Source: Malus domestica (Eukaryota; Streptophyta; Magnoliopsida; Rosales; Rosaceae). Taken from it: a stretch of 64,000 bases of DNA. The number at the start of each line of letters is the position of its first letter. Positions within the stretch are counted from its first letter, which is position 1. A program made the position numbers and the translations under genes. The notes under the pieces are model-generated. The model saw only the letters and a program-made list of their open reading frames with translations. It did no database searches and had not been told where the DNA came from. Positions 36,840-49,000 of this stretch are shown here, piece after piece. The stretch is taken from positions 29,746,501 to 29,810,500 of the forward strand of contig NC_091664.1 in assembly GCF_042453785.1 (NCBI RefSeq). The letters run 5' to 3'.

Positions 36840-37334
36840 GGACAAAAGGAAAAAACAGTTCAGAATACAACCTACCTGCTAATTAGAGAAGAGAGAGAGG
36901 GGTCAGGTTTCTGGTGCCAGCTGCTTAATTTCCTTTTTGCGTGACCTTATGCAGCCCTGATGAGCCATGCAAAAATAATGGTCCCCCATTTGCTATGTGG
37001 TTTTATACTTTTTTTGGGTTCATGCTTGATGCTTACCTTACAGAACAGGCAGGCAGAGAGAGAGAGAGAGAGATGCCCAGAGAGACAATGTGAAAAGTTC
37101 TCCAACTAAAGTTACCAAAAGAACTTCATAGAAATATAGAAACTCTCACACAAAAGGGCCGGTCTGCATGTGGTGGCGTGGGGGTGTGACAATATTAAAG
37201 TTCAAATTTCCTTTTGGGGCCACATGCATCCTTCATCTTTTCCCTTGTTTTACTTTTCATCTACTAGCTAATCTAACCCTAGTGCCTAATTTTCTCACTT
37301 TCAACCCTCTAATTAATCACTCTTTAATTAAGAT

Positions 37335-37504
37335 ACGTTTAACAAACGATATTATCTATATTAAGGAGGTGGGGAAGTGGGTTAGGCCTCACACTGAGTT
37401 AGCCATAATAATGTAGTTTAAATTCGTCTTTAACGATAATCAAGCCAAAAACCTCTCACTTACAAGTGAAGAGGAATACCACTAGACCGTAATACTAAAT
37501 GGCT
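37335..37504 (-). mobile_element. tRNA-derived SINE (Au-like), full-length copy
   Basis: Read on the minus strand: box A-like GGTCTAGTGGTATTCCTCT, a weakened box B, and the tail ATAATATCGTTTGTT, flanked by ATTAAGAT on both sides (37327-37334 and 37505-37512). It shares its 3' half with the element at 10603-10732. Confidence 0.72.
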
Positions 37505-37536
37505 ATTAAGATGCATTTTGTATAATCAATTGAGTT

Positions 37537-37669
37537 TTTTTTTTTTTTTTTTGGTCAAACGATAGATTTGTTAGATTAAATGTTAGATTAAGAAGCCGGC
37601 GAAGTTCGAACCCACGTCATGGTGAAAGGGCTACATTCCTCTCTACCACTGTGGTAGAGGGTCACTTAC
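37537..37669 (-). mobile_element. tRNA-derived SINE, family B
   Basis: A 133-bp insertion with a perfect 17-bp duplication GTATAATCAATTGAGTT (37520-37536 and 37670-37686) and a poly(A) tail at the minus-strand 3' end. Box A ACAGTGGTAGAG and box B GGGTTCGAACT are intact. Same family as 11164-11276. Confidence 0.88.
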
Positions 37670-37686
37670 GTATAATCAATTGAGTT

Positions 37687-38294
37687 AAATGTTCACAAAA
37701 AATATGATAATCTCAACAAATATGATAATCTACAAGCCAAATGAAGCTATGAATAATACTTGCGTTTTTTCTTTATCGTAAAACTATTTTATTTCTGTTT
37801 ATGTTTTATTGCTATGTATAGGAGGATTTTGAATGTATCCTAACATGTATGGTGGAATGAAATTTGAATTTCTTTAGTACAAGACAAATCATAACGGAGC
37901 ATATAATTTTCCTAACTTTTTGACAAATTTCGATAGGCTAATCTACTCAAATTTACGAGATCAAGAGTTCAAATTTAAATTATGACAGCAACGAACATTC
38001 TACTCTGATCACGTCAACCCAACGCATTTCTTTCTCAAACATTAATATACATACATGTCTTTTTTTTTCTTTTTTTTTTTGTCAAATCAAAAAGTATTTA
38101 TTTCGAAAATTAAGTTATAAAACATCCATCCACATGAGACAAAAAAAGATGGAGTGGAAGGTGCAAAACTTTGGTTGGAAGAAGCAAAAATTGAATAGAC
38201 CTCTATATCCTATTCACATGAGACAAGGAGAGAGAGTGGAAGATGCAAATAAAGTAATTGCCTGGAAGAAGTAGGAAATTAAGGACCTCTGGCT
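37687..38294. other. 5' region of MIR167
   Basis: AT-rich with no open frame. GGAGTGGAAG-GTGCAAA-TGGAAGAAG phrases occur twice (about 38150 and 38230), an imperfect duplication of about 75 bp just upstream of the MIR167 TATA box. Confidence 0.5.
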
Positions 38295-38305
38295 CTATTT
38301 ATATC
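38295..38305 (+). promoter_or_regulatory. TATA box of MIR167
   Basis: CTATTTATATC lies about 115 bp upstream of the mature miRNA and is followed by a CT-rich tract, fitting a Pol II pri-miRNA start. Confidence 0.5.
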
Positions 38306-38397
38306 CTCTCATCTCTTCTTATCTCTGAAGCCTCCAAGATGAAAGAAGAACAGAAAGAAGGAGAAGAAGAATGACCTAGCTACTTGCTATCTTATCG

Positions 38398-38496
38398 TGC
38401 ACCTCCAATAGTTGAAGCTGCCAGCATGATCTAAGCTTTCTTTGTACATAGGACAGGCTAGATCATGTGGTCGCTTCACCTGTTGAATGAAGCACG
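38398..38496 (+). ncRNA. MIR167: MIR167 precursor
   Basis: TGAAGCTGCCAGCATGATCT followed by A (38413-38433) is the canonical plant miR167 sequence. The 3' arm carries GATCATGTGGTCGCTTCACC (38461-38480), complementary over most of its length and giving a 2-nt 3' overhang, as expected of the star strand. Pairing extends below the duplex (CAATAGTTGAAGC with GCTTCACCTGTTG) and above it, closing a loop of about 25 nt. miR167 directs cleavage of ARF6 and ARF8 mRNAs in auxin signalling, controlling flower and root development. A TATA box at 38295 suggests its own promoter. No other gene lies within several kb. The exact ends of the hairpin are estimated. Confidence 0.95.
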
Positions 38497-40878
38497 AGAA
38501 AACCCTAGATTCACAGCCATCGACCTCCTCAAGAACCCATTAGGGTTTTTTTTTTTTTTTTCGGAGAAAACCCTAGAAACGGTCTGTTTACAGATATGAA
38601 TATATTATTAATTTCGTAATTAGTTATCAGAATTTAATTACTAGATCCATGTCTTTTTTTACTCATCTGGGTATCTCACAATTTACTCTCTTTTTTTCAC
38701 CATTTTATTTGATTTTGTGAACAATTCTTGTATGATGTTTTGGACGTTGTGCATGTTGTTGATAAAGTATGAAAACCTGCTTCCAGCTGTAGCTTGTGGA
38801 GAATCTCATTAGCAAATGAGAGAGGTTGGGGTTGGAGTGACAGAATTTCTCTTCTCTGTGTCAAGCGGTTTGGTGCTTTTGAGATCCATCCTCGTTCACT
38901 GGGAAAAGTGTACTGTATTTTTTTTCCCCTTTCTAAATTCCTTCAACTCATGTACAGTTAATTGTATCTCCTCTAATTCATGTTGCTGTATGCTTTCCCT
39001 TGTACTCATCTGTTCTGATCTGTTCACATCAAAAGATTCCTTTGAAATCTATAAATTTTATTATTTTTATTATCTTAATGAGATTCGGTCCTCTTCAATA
39101 TATTTGTCTTAATGAGATTCGGTTCTGATCTGTTCATATAGTGCATACTGAATGTGTTTTTTGTTTGTAACAAACAAATATTATTAATCTAATTTTTTAA
39201 GGTAAAAATATTATAATCTAATTAAATTTATTTAAACTACAAGAAAATATATTCGAATTTGGATACAGAGAGAAAAACACATTGTTCTAGTCAATTATGT
39301 GGTTCACCTCAAATTAATATGATGAAGAATCTTATGTATATGCAAAATTAACTATTTTTCTCAAGAATATGCCCTGTGTATGCAATATGATACTGAACTC
39401 TTTCTATCTCTCAATGTCAAGCAATCAAGCTATTGTTAACTCGCTAGATTAATTAGCCTGGTTTATATAAATATAGTAATTAAGTAACATGACAACAGTA
39501 ATGTACATAGTTGCAGATTTGATAGATATGGTCCTATGGACAAGGGCCCTTAACAGCCCTAAATATATTAAGCTTCATGATAGGAAACATAATTTCAGAT
39601 CTGAAAGAGGACAAGAGAACCCATATTTTCTTTTGGTTTTGGTCTTCATTGAGAGAGAGACAGATATATAGGTAGATAAATAGATGCATAAATTTATCTA
39701 CCATGGAGAAATAAATATGCAAGATTTCTGCAGTGCCCCAAAACATGTGGTTATGCCTATTGTTCTATCCCATAAATCATGTGTAACCGAAATTGGGCAA
39801 ACATCTCTTCATTTGATGAGGATTTCCTAATTTTTAATACATTATTTGTGGACCAAACTTTTACATCCTCAAGGTCGAGAAATAAACAGTATGCTACATG
39901 AAAGAGAAACACCTCTCTCTCTCTCTCTCTCTCTCTCAATGAAGACAGCTGCTATGCAAGGCAAGAGGCAAGTATGATGTGTGACGTATATAGTATTTTC
40001 AAAAGTTATCAATCTCATTACGCTATGAAATTGAATGTCAAACATGCATCTTATAAGAAGCAGCTACCTAACCTCTTCATCAATATAACATTTTCTCTTT
40101 CGAGCAACTTATACATGACATAGATAAGGTGTTATTGTGTCATCCCATGCCCATAAAAATGTCATAGAGAGTAAAAATTATAAGTATTTTATGCTATCGA
40201 CACGACGCCACTACAATAGTGTATTTATACATACGCCGAAGGTGGAATTTACAAAATGTTAGCAACTGTGCATGAACCCAAGTTTGATTGATGGACCTGT
40301 AACTTTTAATTTGGTTGTTAGTTGTGTGCTCACTCAACACTTCATTTTTGTTTGCAAGCCCCATATGGCTACACTCCATATAAGCTTTATGGAGAATGAG
40401 TGCACCGTCACGTCACCCATTTGTTGCTTACAAACCTTTGCAGGCTTGCCTCAACAAGAACAACTGGTTGGCGTGGGTTGCTTGCCAGAGTTTGTTACAT
40501 GCTATAATTAGGCATGACCATGAGCTGGGGAGATTCTCTATGAGGATATCCACCATCACAATTATATAGCACTCATCATGCGTTAAAGTGATACTCTTAC
40601 TTTGAAAGTCACCCACCCATAAACGAGTATAGTTTTGTTGCTTAAGCTCAAAAGATGTGCATGAGATAAGAGGTTTTGGTGTAAATGGTTAGATGACTCA
40701 ATAAGATTTAATATATGTTGAAAGAAGAAAGCAATGCCAACTTTTAACTTTTATATATCAAAGTTGATGATAAAAGATATTAGTTGTGAGGAAAATTAAT
40801 CTCTTTTAATTCTTACAAAAATGATCGGACTGGAAGAATATTACCCAATAAAATAAAAAAGACACCCTAATAACTCTA
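38497..40878. other. 3' flank of MIR167 and gene-free interval
   Basis: No supported gene. A direct repeat TTAATGAGATTCGGT occurs at about 39076 and 39109, and a (CT)n tract at about 39913-39938. Short open frames here lack codon or family support. Confidence 0.5.
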
Positions 40879-43263
40879 TGTGACGACCCGTCCCTAATTT
40901 TCCATATAATTTTATCTCCGAGTGTGTAAAATGACGTTTATGCCCTGGTTGGCAAAGTGACGTCGACACAGTTATTCAGCTTTAAATTAATTTTCTCGAT
41001 ATCGTAATTAATTATTACCCATTGTTATGAATGCGTGAAAGAGAGTTAGACCCCGAATCAGACTTGTAACGAAAAAGTTACGTTTAGTTAAAGTGAGTTA
41101 ACAATGGGTAGATTTGTACACGTGCGTGTTAATTATTCAGTGTAGGAAACTACTGTTTTTGATAAGGCATGTTAGACTTCGTCTGATTTCAAATTGTACA
41201 AAACCTTATCATTTTTCTCTTTAAAAACCTGTCCCGTGCCCTTTCTCCTTCACCAACCAATCAATCACTCTCCTCACTTCCCTCACCTAATCAGACAACT
41301 ACCCTCTCTCTTCTTTATGTCCAATCAGAACCTCTCCCTCTCTCTCTCTCTTCTTCTTCTCTCCCTCACCCGAGTCTCCCTTCTTTCTACAACAACCAAG
41401 ACTCACCATCAAACTTCATAGATCGACCTTTAAATTACCACCATTATACTCTCCTCATCCCCACGAACCTATCGGTACGAACCGATCATGAAATGATCAA
41501 GTTTTGAACCTCCAACTAGGAGCAACTTGGAGCTCCGACTCGGGTGTGGATTCTTTGATGATTTATAGTTCGAGTTACAAGTTTTTGGGAAGCTTAGAAG
41601 CCACTACACAACTCCTGGTGGCCACTAACCTAAGTTGGGAGAGGAGCCAACGTTGAAACACGCAGTTTCAAGGAGTTGAAAATAGGTCCGAGACTTTTGA
41701 GCTTTGTCAGTCCACTTCTTTCTACTTTTTGGACTTCCAAAAGGTATAGACTTGTTCTACTCTTCATAAGCTTCATTTCCATATAAAGTACGTCAAAAAT
41801 GGTTGAGAAATGAAGAAGATATGAAGTTTTAAATTTTTTCCAGAATCCCGTTAAAATTCTCCAATTTCCAGCGAATTAGATGGCGGCATTGGAGCAGGCA
41901 GACGGTGGAGGACAATCGGAGAAGAAGGAGAATATTCCGTTAAAGTTAACAGAATATTCTATATATTCCGTCAAATCTGACGGAATATTCCTCTGTCATT
42001 TGTCAGCGTGTCAGGCGCGTGTGGCTGCAACTTGGCGGCATGTGAGGGCGCGTCCGGTCTCCGGGTGCCACGTGCTTGACGTGTACAGGTCCGTGATGTC
42101 GAGTAGAATGTTTTTGTATATTTAAACCATCCGTTTGAGCAAATTATGGGAGATTTTCCTAGCCTTTTAGTGTATGTCCTAATTAATTAATTAGTAAAGT
42201 TATTTCACATATAGGTGAGACTTACCCCGAGTAGGTATGAGGACAAACAAGGCTAGGATGCTACAATCCATCGATGTATCAGTGAGTGGGCATTTGTTTT
42301 TATATATTATATATAAAGTTTATAGTTTCCACATGTGCTTTTGGATTGAATTTACGCCAATCATGCCATGTTCTATTTAATTTTAAAAATGTCATATTAT
42401 TGTTGAGATTTTTATATATTGTCATGGCATGTTCTTATACATATTACTTGCTCATCATGCATGCTTGCACAAGTGTATTACTAGCCCTAACCAGGGCCAG
42501 GCTTAACGTGTATGTTCACATCACACCGCACACTCACCTTGGACCCATTGTAGGTGCCAGTACGGTCGTACAGGTTGCAATAGGCAACTTCGACTCGTAT
42601 GTGATGAGCCTAGCGCCAGTCTTCACGTGATTGTAGTACTATAGCGTATATTATGATTACACTCAGTCCTGTTGATGGCATAACTTATCTACATGAGCTA
42701 GTGTGTTAGTATAGATTGATGAACACCTGATTTTACTTATGCTACTGTTGAGATATTATGATTGGCGTATTTATGGATTTGTTGTTGATTTACAGTTGAT
42801 TTCATACTTATATGTAGTATGATTTTCTAGAAACTATATATGTTTTACGGCGATGGGTTAGTATGTTCATAAAATAAATGTGTTTTATAAACCTTTGTTT
42901 TTGCCCACTCACCCTTCTGTTTTTTGCCCCTTCAGGACCTAATTAGCTGAATACCCTGTGGCATTCGAGGAATCTCTGGCGTATTCTGACATTACCATAG
43001 ATAAATGTAGGGGCTTTTTCCTTGTTGTGTATTAAGTACTTTAACTAGTTTCGACTGCACTACTTATGTCATACTGTCATCTATGCTTTGAACAATATTT
43101 GTGTTTTATGTGTTTGTCCCACTACTGCGCACTTTCTACTTTAGATTAAATAAATGTTAGTTTTGGCTTAAATTTATCCATATTTTTATGCTTCACTTTC
43201 CTTTTTGGTTACGTCACCTTTGGGTGTAGGCCATCATGCCTCGACTTCGGTCGGGGTGTGTCA
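40879..43263 (+). mobile_element. solo LTR of the TGTGACGACCCGTCCC family (probably Gypsy)
   Basis: A 2385-bp unit from TGTGACGACCCGTCCC to GTCGGGGTGTGTCA. Flanks CTCTA (40874-40878) and CTCCA (43264-43268) look like a target duplication with one change. No second LTR or coding region. The start resembles the LTR at 50550-52900 (TGTAACAACCCGTCCCGG on the minus strand), and both end in GGTGT(N)(N)CA. A fossil. Confidence 0.65.
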
Positions 43264-43307
43264 CTCCATCTTTTTTAATTTATATTTTGAATAAACTATA
43301 ATTAAGT

Positions 43308-44050
43308 TTTAGGATTAAATGACATAAAAGCCCTCAACCATTTAGTGTTATTCCAAATTGGTCTCAACCTTTTTAATCATTCCAAACAAGTACCCAACCT
43401 TTTGAAAATGTCACATCCGTTAAGCCTAGTTAAAGTCAGTTAAATTAACTAGGGGTTACTTTGTCTCCAAAATAAATGGAAGGTCATGGAAGCATAAACT
43501 TCACCAACTAACCGTCACCACCACCCCATCATGCCATTACCTCCAGACCCCAATGCAAAACTACTAACTTCAACTACAACTCAAGCCACCAACATCGAGA
43601 AGAAGGTTATGGAGGTTGTTGAAATGGTATGGACTACCATGATGCAACACCGCCATCTTTACCGCCCACATAAACGAACCTGAAGCTTTACAATTCGCAA
43701 AATCAGCATATGAAGAAAACACATGATCAGAAACAAGCTCCTATAAGCCCTATCTGATGTAATTTCAATTTGGGTCCATTTTTTATTCAATTTAGTACCC
43801 CGTTTGATCATTGCGTTCCATATTGTATAATCTATGTTTGAAATTTAGATTTTGAGACAGTTAATACTAATGTTGACCACAATATACCCCGTTGGTGGGG
43901 TTTGAATATAATATGTGTTTGAAACTAATTGGGGCTTGATGGATGTGACATTTTCAATATATTGACACTTGTTTGAAATGTTTAAAAAATGTTGAGACTA
44001 ATTTGGAATGATACTAAAATATTGGGAGGTTTAAGGTACTTAATCCTAAA
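43308..44050. mobile_element. non-autonomous TIR element with about 130-bp inverted ends
   Basis: Left TTTAGGATTAAATGACATAA and right read inward TTTAGGATTAAGTACCTTAA. The arms continue together through ATTCCAAATT(G/A)GTCTCAAC and GAAAATGTCACATCC. 743 bp, no transposase, no clear target duplication. A related arm fragment lies near 29265-29350. Confidence 0.7.
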
Positions 44051-44604
44051 TTCTATATATAAAAAAAATAATTTAAGAGATACCCCGACAACTATAATTT
44101 TGTTTTTTAATATATTATAATTTTCGTAGAATTAACAGTATTGCACTAGAAAAATTATATCCATACAAGACGTCTAATGACATCAAAGACACTAAAGAAA
44201 TAAACCCAAAACGGAAAACTACCCACATCATAACATTTGAAGGATTTTTAACGAAACACTCCGGTACTGTTTACTTTAACCAAAACTACATTTTTACTCT
44301 AAAAAATCACTCATGGTACTATTTACTTACAACACATTTTTGTCATTTTGATTAAAACTCAAAGTTTTCAAACATTTTTTCGTTAGTTTCCTAACATTTA
44401 AAGCAACACTCATAACCATACCCATACAACCCACAATAACCAAATAACCCGTAACTCTAAACCTTGGCTGCCACCAACACCATATATCTCATTACATCTC
44501 ATCATAAAGAACTTGTGGAACAATTGAGTTGGTTATATCAAACGATCCAGTTGTGCATAAGAGCAAACAATATATAGACTTGATTTGACTTGATAGGTGA
44601 AAAG
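44051..44604. other. intergenic
   Basis: AT-rich; no gene or bounded repeat recognised. Confidence 0.5.
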
Positions 44605-44609
44605 CACAT

Positions 44610-44803
44610 TGTTGGAATTCCTTTGTCCCACATCGGCCAGAAGGCTTGAGAACAAACCATTTATATAGAATTACCCCACTCTAACTAACACCGATGCCTT
44701 ATGTATTAAAACCCCACACTTGACGGATTGAGCAGATGACCAAGTGGGGACAGTATCGGTGTTGTTGGAGTGAACCCATGACCCGTCTACCTAAAATTTA
44801 AGA
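44610..44803 (+). mobile_element. short solo LTR / TRIM-like element, copy 2
   Basis: 194 bp from TGTTGGAATTCC to AAATTTAAGA, with the perfect 5-bp duplication CACAT (44605-44609 and 44804-44808). Shares CCCACTCTAACTAACACCGA and the CACACTTGACGGATTG block with 944-1129 in opposite orientation. Non-coding fossil LTR. Confidence 0.75.
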
Positions 44804-44808
44804 CACAT

Positions 44809-46041
44809 GAGTTTATCTCAACAAAGTCTTTAAAATCTGTGATGCATTGAAGTATATTAAAAATAAAAGATGTTGAAATTTTATTTAAATTCATATTATA
44901 TTATCTCTCTCTACACTAATATTTTAGTTCTTATCTATTATAGTATCTCTTTAAATCTAAAATTACTACCTAAATTCTCTGACAAACCCAAAGATTACAT
45001 AGTGACGGGGAACTCATAATCACCACAACGAACTATTATTCACCCGGATAAAGACACCCAAGATTACATAACGCACGCAGAAAGTCAGGGTTCCAGGGAA
45101 ACAACTTTGCACCAACTCTCCCACCCTAAAACACAAAAACCAAACATTTGAACCGCTTATGACAATTCCAACAAAAAACAGTGAAAACACATGGAGCAAG
45201 GGCCTAGGTGTCGCGGGAAGACAACAATTTACGTTGGCAGCTGAAAGCAATCAAGGTTCGCTCTCAACTCTCTCTCTCTCTCTCTCTCTGTTAAAAGTTT
45301 CGATTTTGCATTTTGTGACTATGAAGCTTAAATACTATGCATATATCTTTAGGGAAGCAGAAAAACCAATAAAGAATCTGAATTTATAAATTAATCTGAA
45401 CTAGCTGAAAGAAGCTAATTAATCATAATCACCAACTGATTGTTCATTGTTTAATCTTCCATAACGCAGTGAATGAAGGGTTCATTGTTTATATTCATTG
45501 GAAGCATGTGCAAACTTTACCAATTTTTTATTTATTTATTTATTTTTTTCTGTTTGGTTTGGTTAATTAATTACTGGGAAAATTTGAGAAATCAGTAGCA
45601 ACAGTGAAAAAATCCTTTGTACCATTGTCTTGGAAGTTGTAAAACACCATTGTCTTGGAAGTTGTAAAACAATGTCACCTAAGAATTAATAGGGGCCAAT
45701 CTGAACTGAATGATTTATAGGGTTAGGGTTTTAGTTAATATGGTATGATTAAATTGCTTGATTGAAAAACGACTTGAGCTGTAGGCCTTTTCTACAGTGA
45801 TATATTTATTCTCGATTTAAATCAGAAGAAAAGGCATTAGTTTTTGTGCATGTGATTAAAGTGCAGAAACCTTAGGAAAGAAAAGAAAAATCTGAAGCTG
45901 TTTGAGAAAACCCCCATAGTAATCAAATTTCCGAACCCTAGATTGAGAAAATCTCTAAAGAAAAACTATTTACAAGCATAAAACTTGAACTGTAAAAGAC
46001 CTGAAAAAGATTACTGGTGTATATATGAGTACTTAATATTT
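44809..46041. other. 3' flank of the Ca2+-ATPase gene
   Basis: No other gene. A (CT)n microsatellite lies at about 45268-45289, a short direct repeat CCATTGTCTTGGAAGTTGTA at about 45622 and 45648, and ATTTATTT runs at about 45530. Confidence 0.5.
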
Positions 46042-49000
46042 CTATGTGTTTAACAATGCAGGTGCTCTTAGCCTTGGAACCTGCCATCCAGAAACTGGAA
46101 TGCCCTTAACAAGCCAGCCAATCGGCCAAGACAATGCTGCAATTCCAACGCAAGCACCCCATTGCCCCCAGTCCAGCCTCTCAGTGCTGGCAAACTTCTT
46201 CAGAAATTCCACCATTAGCAGTTGAAGAACTATGGTAATACCGATTATTGCCAAAAACAGCTTGCTCTTGAGTAACCCCTTGAATATGTTCTTCTTTTCA
46301 AGTTTTCTTGCGTTGAACTCGTTGAAGACTTGACAGAAAACAAATGTGTTGAAAATAAGGGTGTTCTTGACCTTTTCGTCCACGCCGAAAATGGATCTTC
46401 CCTTAAACTGTAGGGTTAGCAAGATTGTGATTTGATACAAGGCCTGAGCGATAAGGTTTCTCCACATGATTCTAGTAATGAGTGGTTCCGTTCGTCCCAC
46501 GGGCTTCTTTTCCATGAGATCATTTGTCGGTTCTTCTGTGGCCAAAGCTAAAGCCCCCAAGGTGTCCATGATGAGATTCAACCACAGCAGCTGCACTGCA
46601 GTCAGTGGAACTTTACCAGAAGAAACAGCAGCAACAAAGTTGATAACAAGCGCAGCGACGTTGACAGTGAGTTGGAACTGGAGGAACTTTTGAATGTTGT
46701 TGTACACACACCTTCCCCATCTCAAAACTGTCACAACAGATGCGAAGTTGTCATCTAAGATGACAATATCCGAGCTCTCCTTTGCAACTTCGGTGCCTTG
46801 GATTCCCATTGAAAGCCCAATGTCTGCTTCTTTTAGCGCAGGTGCATCATTCGTGCCATCTCCTGTGACCGCAACCACATGGCCTTTCTGCTTCAAGCAT
46901 TGCACCATCAGAAGCTTGTCAAATGGTGAGGATCTTGCCATCACACGTATCTTATCGATCCTTTCCATCCTCTCTTCAGGTGAGTAACCTCTGAATTGTA
47001 CCCCTTCTACTACAGACTCAGTAGTCTCCAAATCTTCATCTGTTTTGAGTATCCCACACTCAAACGCTATAGCTCTTGCAGTATGCAGATTGTCGCCAGT
47101 TATCATCTTAACGTTCACTCCAGCAGCTCTGCAACCGTCTACTGCTGTTCTGACTCCTGGTCTGCACGGATCCTTTATACCCACAAGACCTAAAAGTGTC
47201 ATTCCACCCTCTTCAAGCTTCTCAGGAACCTGATCATTCTCGTCTTCAAGCATTCTATGCGCAAAGGCAAGGCACCGGAGGCTTTTTGATGCCATGTTCT
47301 GAATGGTTGATCCAACACGCTTTCTTTCTTCGTCATCCATCACTCTTAGCGCCCCAGTTTCATCATAATAATTTGCGCACATTGTGAGTATCATCTCAGC
47401 AGCTCCTTTCCAATGCGTCTGAGTACCCTTTTCGTTGTTCCTCCTAATCAAAACACCGCTTCTCTTTTTCTGCGAATTGAAGGTTTCTACATGAATTATC
47501 TCACAGCCTTGTTTCACTTCATCAATGTTCATACCCAAATCAAACAAGGACCATGAAAGTATTGCTTTTTCAGTAGGGCTACCCGAAATCTCAGGGAATG
47601 AAGAATTTGGTTGACAAATACTTCCGGTTGTGTTTAAACCAACACCCTCTTGGAGTAAATGGAGGACCTTAGGCGCTATCTCGGTGATATTCTCTTCGGT
47701 CATTACTTGTGTACCAAGCCAGAACTCAGTGACCTTCATCTTATTTAAAGTAAGAGTACCTGTTTTGTCTGTGCAGATTGTTGTTGCCGATCCCATTGTC
47801 TCGCAAGCGGACAGCTTCCGAACCAAAGCATTGTCATTCATCATTTTCTTCATTGAATAAGCCAAGGTCAAAGTAACAGCCAGAGGCAGGCCTTCAGGAA
47901 TCGCCACCACGACAATGGTAATTGCTGCAGCTACAATCCCCACAACACCATTCATCACATCATCAAACTTCATCTTTCTGCCTCCAAATTCCCTATTTCC
48001 GCTGACATCTACGGTGTTTCCTGTGAAATAACGAATTAGAGAAACCACAAGAACAAGGAGAGCCACTGCCAAACCAACCTTCCCAATGTACGAAGTCAGG
48101 TTGTTGAGGCGCACTTGCAAAGGTGTTTGCTCATCCAAATCGCGGCTGATCGAGCTCATCATCTCTCCCCACAGTGTGTTCATGCCCACAGAAGTTACAA
48201 TCATCAAGCCAAACCCATCTGTCACCTTTGTACCTGATAGAAGAAAAGGGTTGCTTCTATCATTGATCTTAATGTGGTCGCTTTCTCCGGTCATGCTAGA
48301 CTCATCCACCTTCAACGAATGCCCTTCTAAGAACAAACCGTCTGCTGGAACCTGATCACCGACCTTCAAACACACAAGATCACCAACCACAACATCAAAG
48401 ATTGATGTAGGACGGCGCAGTCCATCCCTCACAACTTCCACACGTATGTCATCGCTCTTCGAAGAAAGCTTTTCAAATTGTCTTGACTGCTTAAAGTTGG
48501 AAAGTGCAGATACAATAACAACCAAGAATACAGCAACGATGATGCTGCCACCGTCATACCACCCATCTTTCAAGCCATGCTGTTTAATACCAAACCCTAG
48601 GGAAAGTATTGCACATACCAAAAGTATTATAATTGTGGGGTCCTTGAAAGCTTCAAGCACGAAACTCAGCAACCCTTTCACAGGCGGCTTCTGGTACTCA
48701 TTGGTGCCAAAAACATTCTTTCTGTGTATCAGATCAGGCTCAGCGCCGCTAACACCACCCTTCATGTCAGTCTCAAGAACTGCAGCCAATTCTCGAACCC
48801 CTCCAAATTGACTCAAAAGCTCAAGGTTCTTTTCCTTCACCATGTCAGCAAGCGTCTTCTGATCAATGTTGACAAAAGGAAGGTGTTTTTTGTCACGTGC
48901 ATTGTTGCGATCGTCTTGATTCTTGGGTTGCACGTCTATGGTTACAAACGAGAGGGAGTACAGCAACTGGGAATTGTTAACGGTTTGTAGTTTCTTGGCA

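Noticed and set aside
38816-39112. 98-aa frame downstream of MIR167
   Set aside because: No homology, no codon bias, AT-rich composition typical of random frames; more likely part of the pri-miRNA 3' region or intergenic.
46466-48990. Plus-strand open frames opposite the Ca2+-ATPase
   Set aside because: Antisense shadows of the long ATPase frame.
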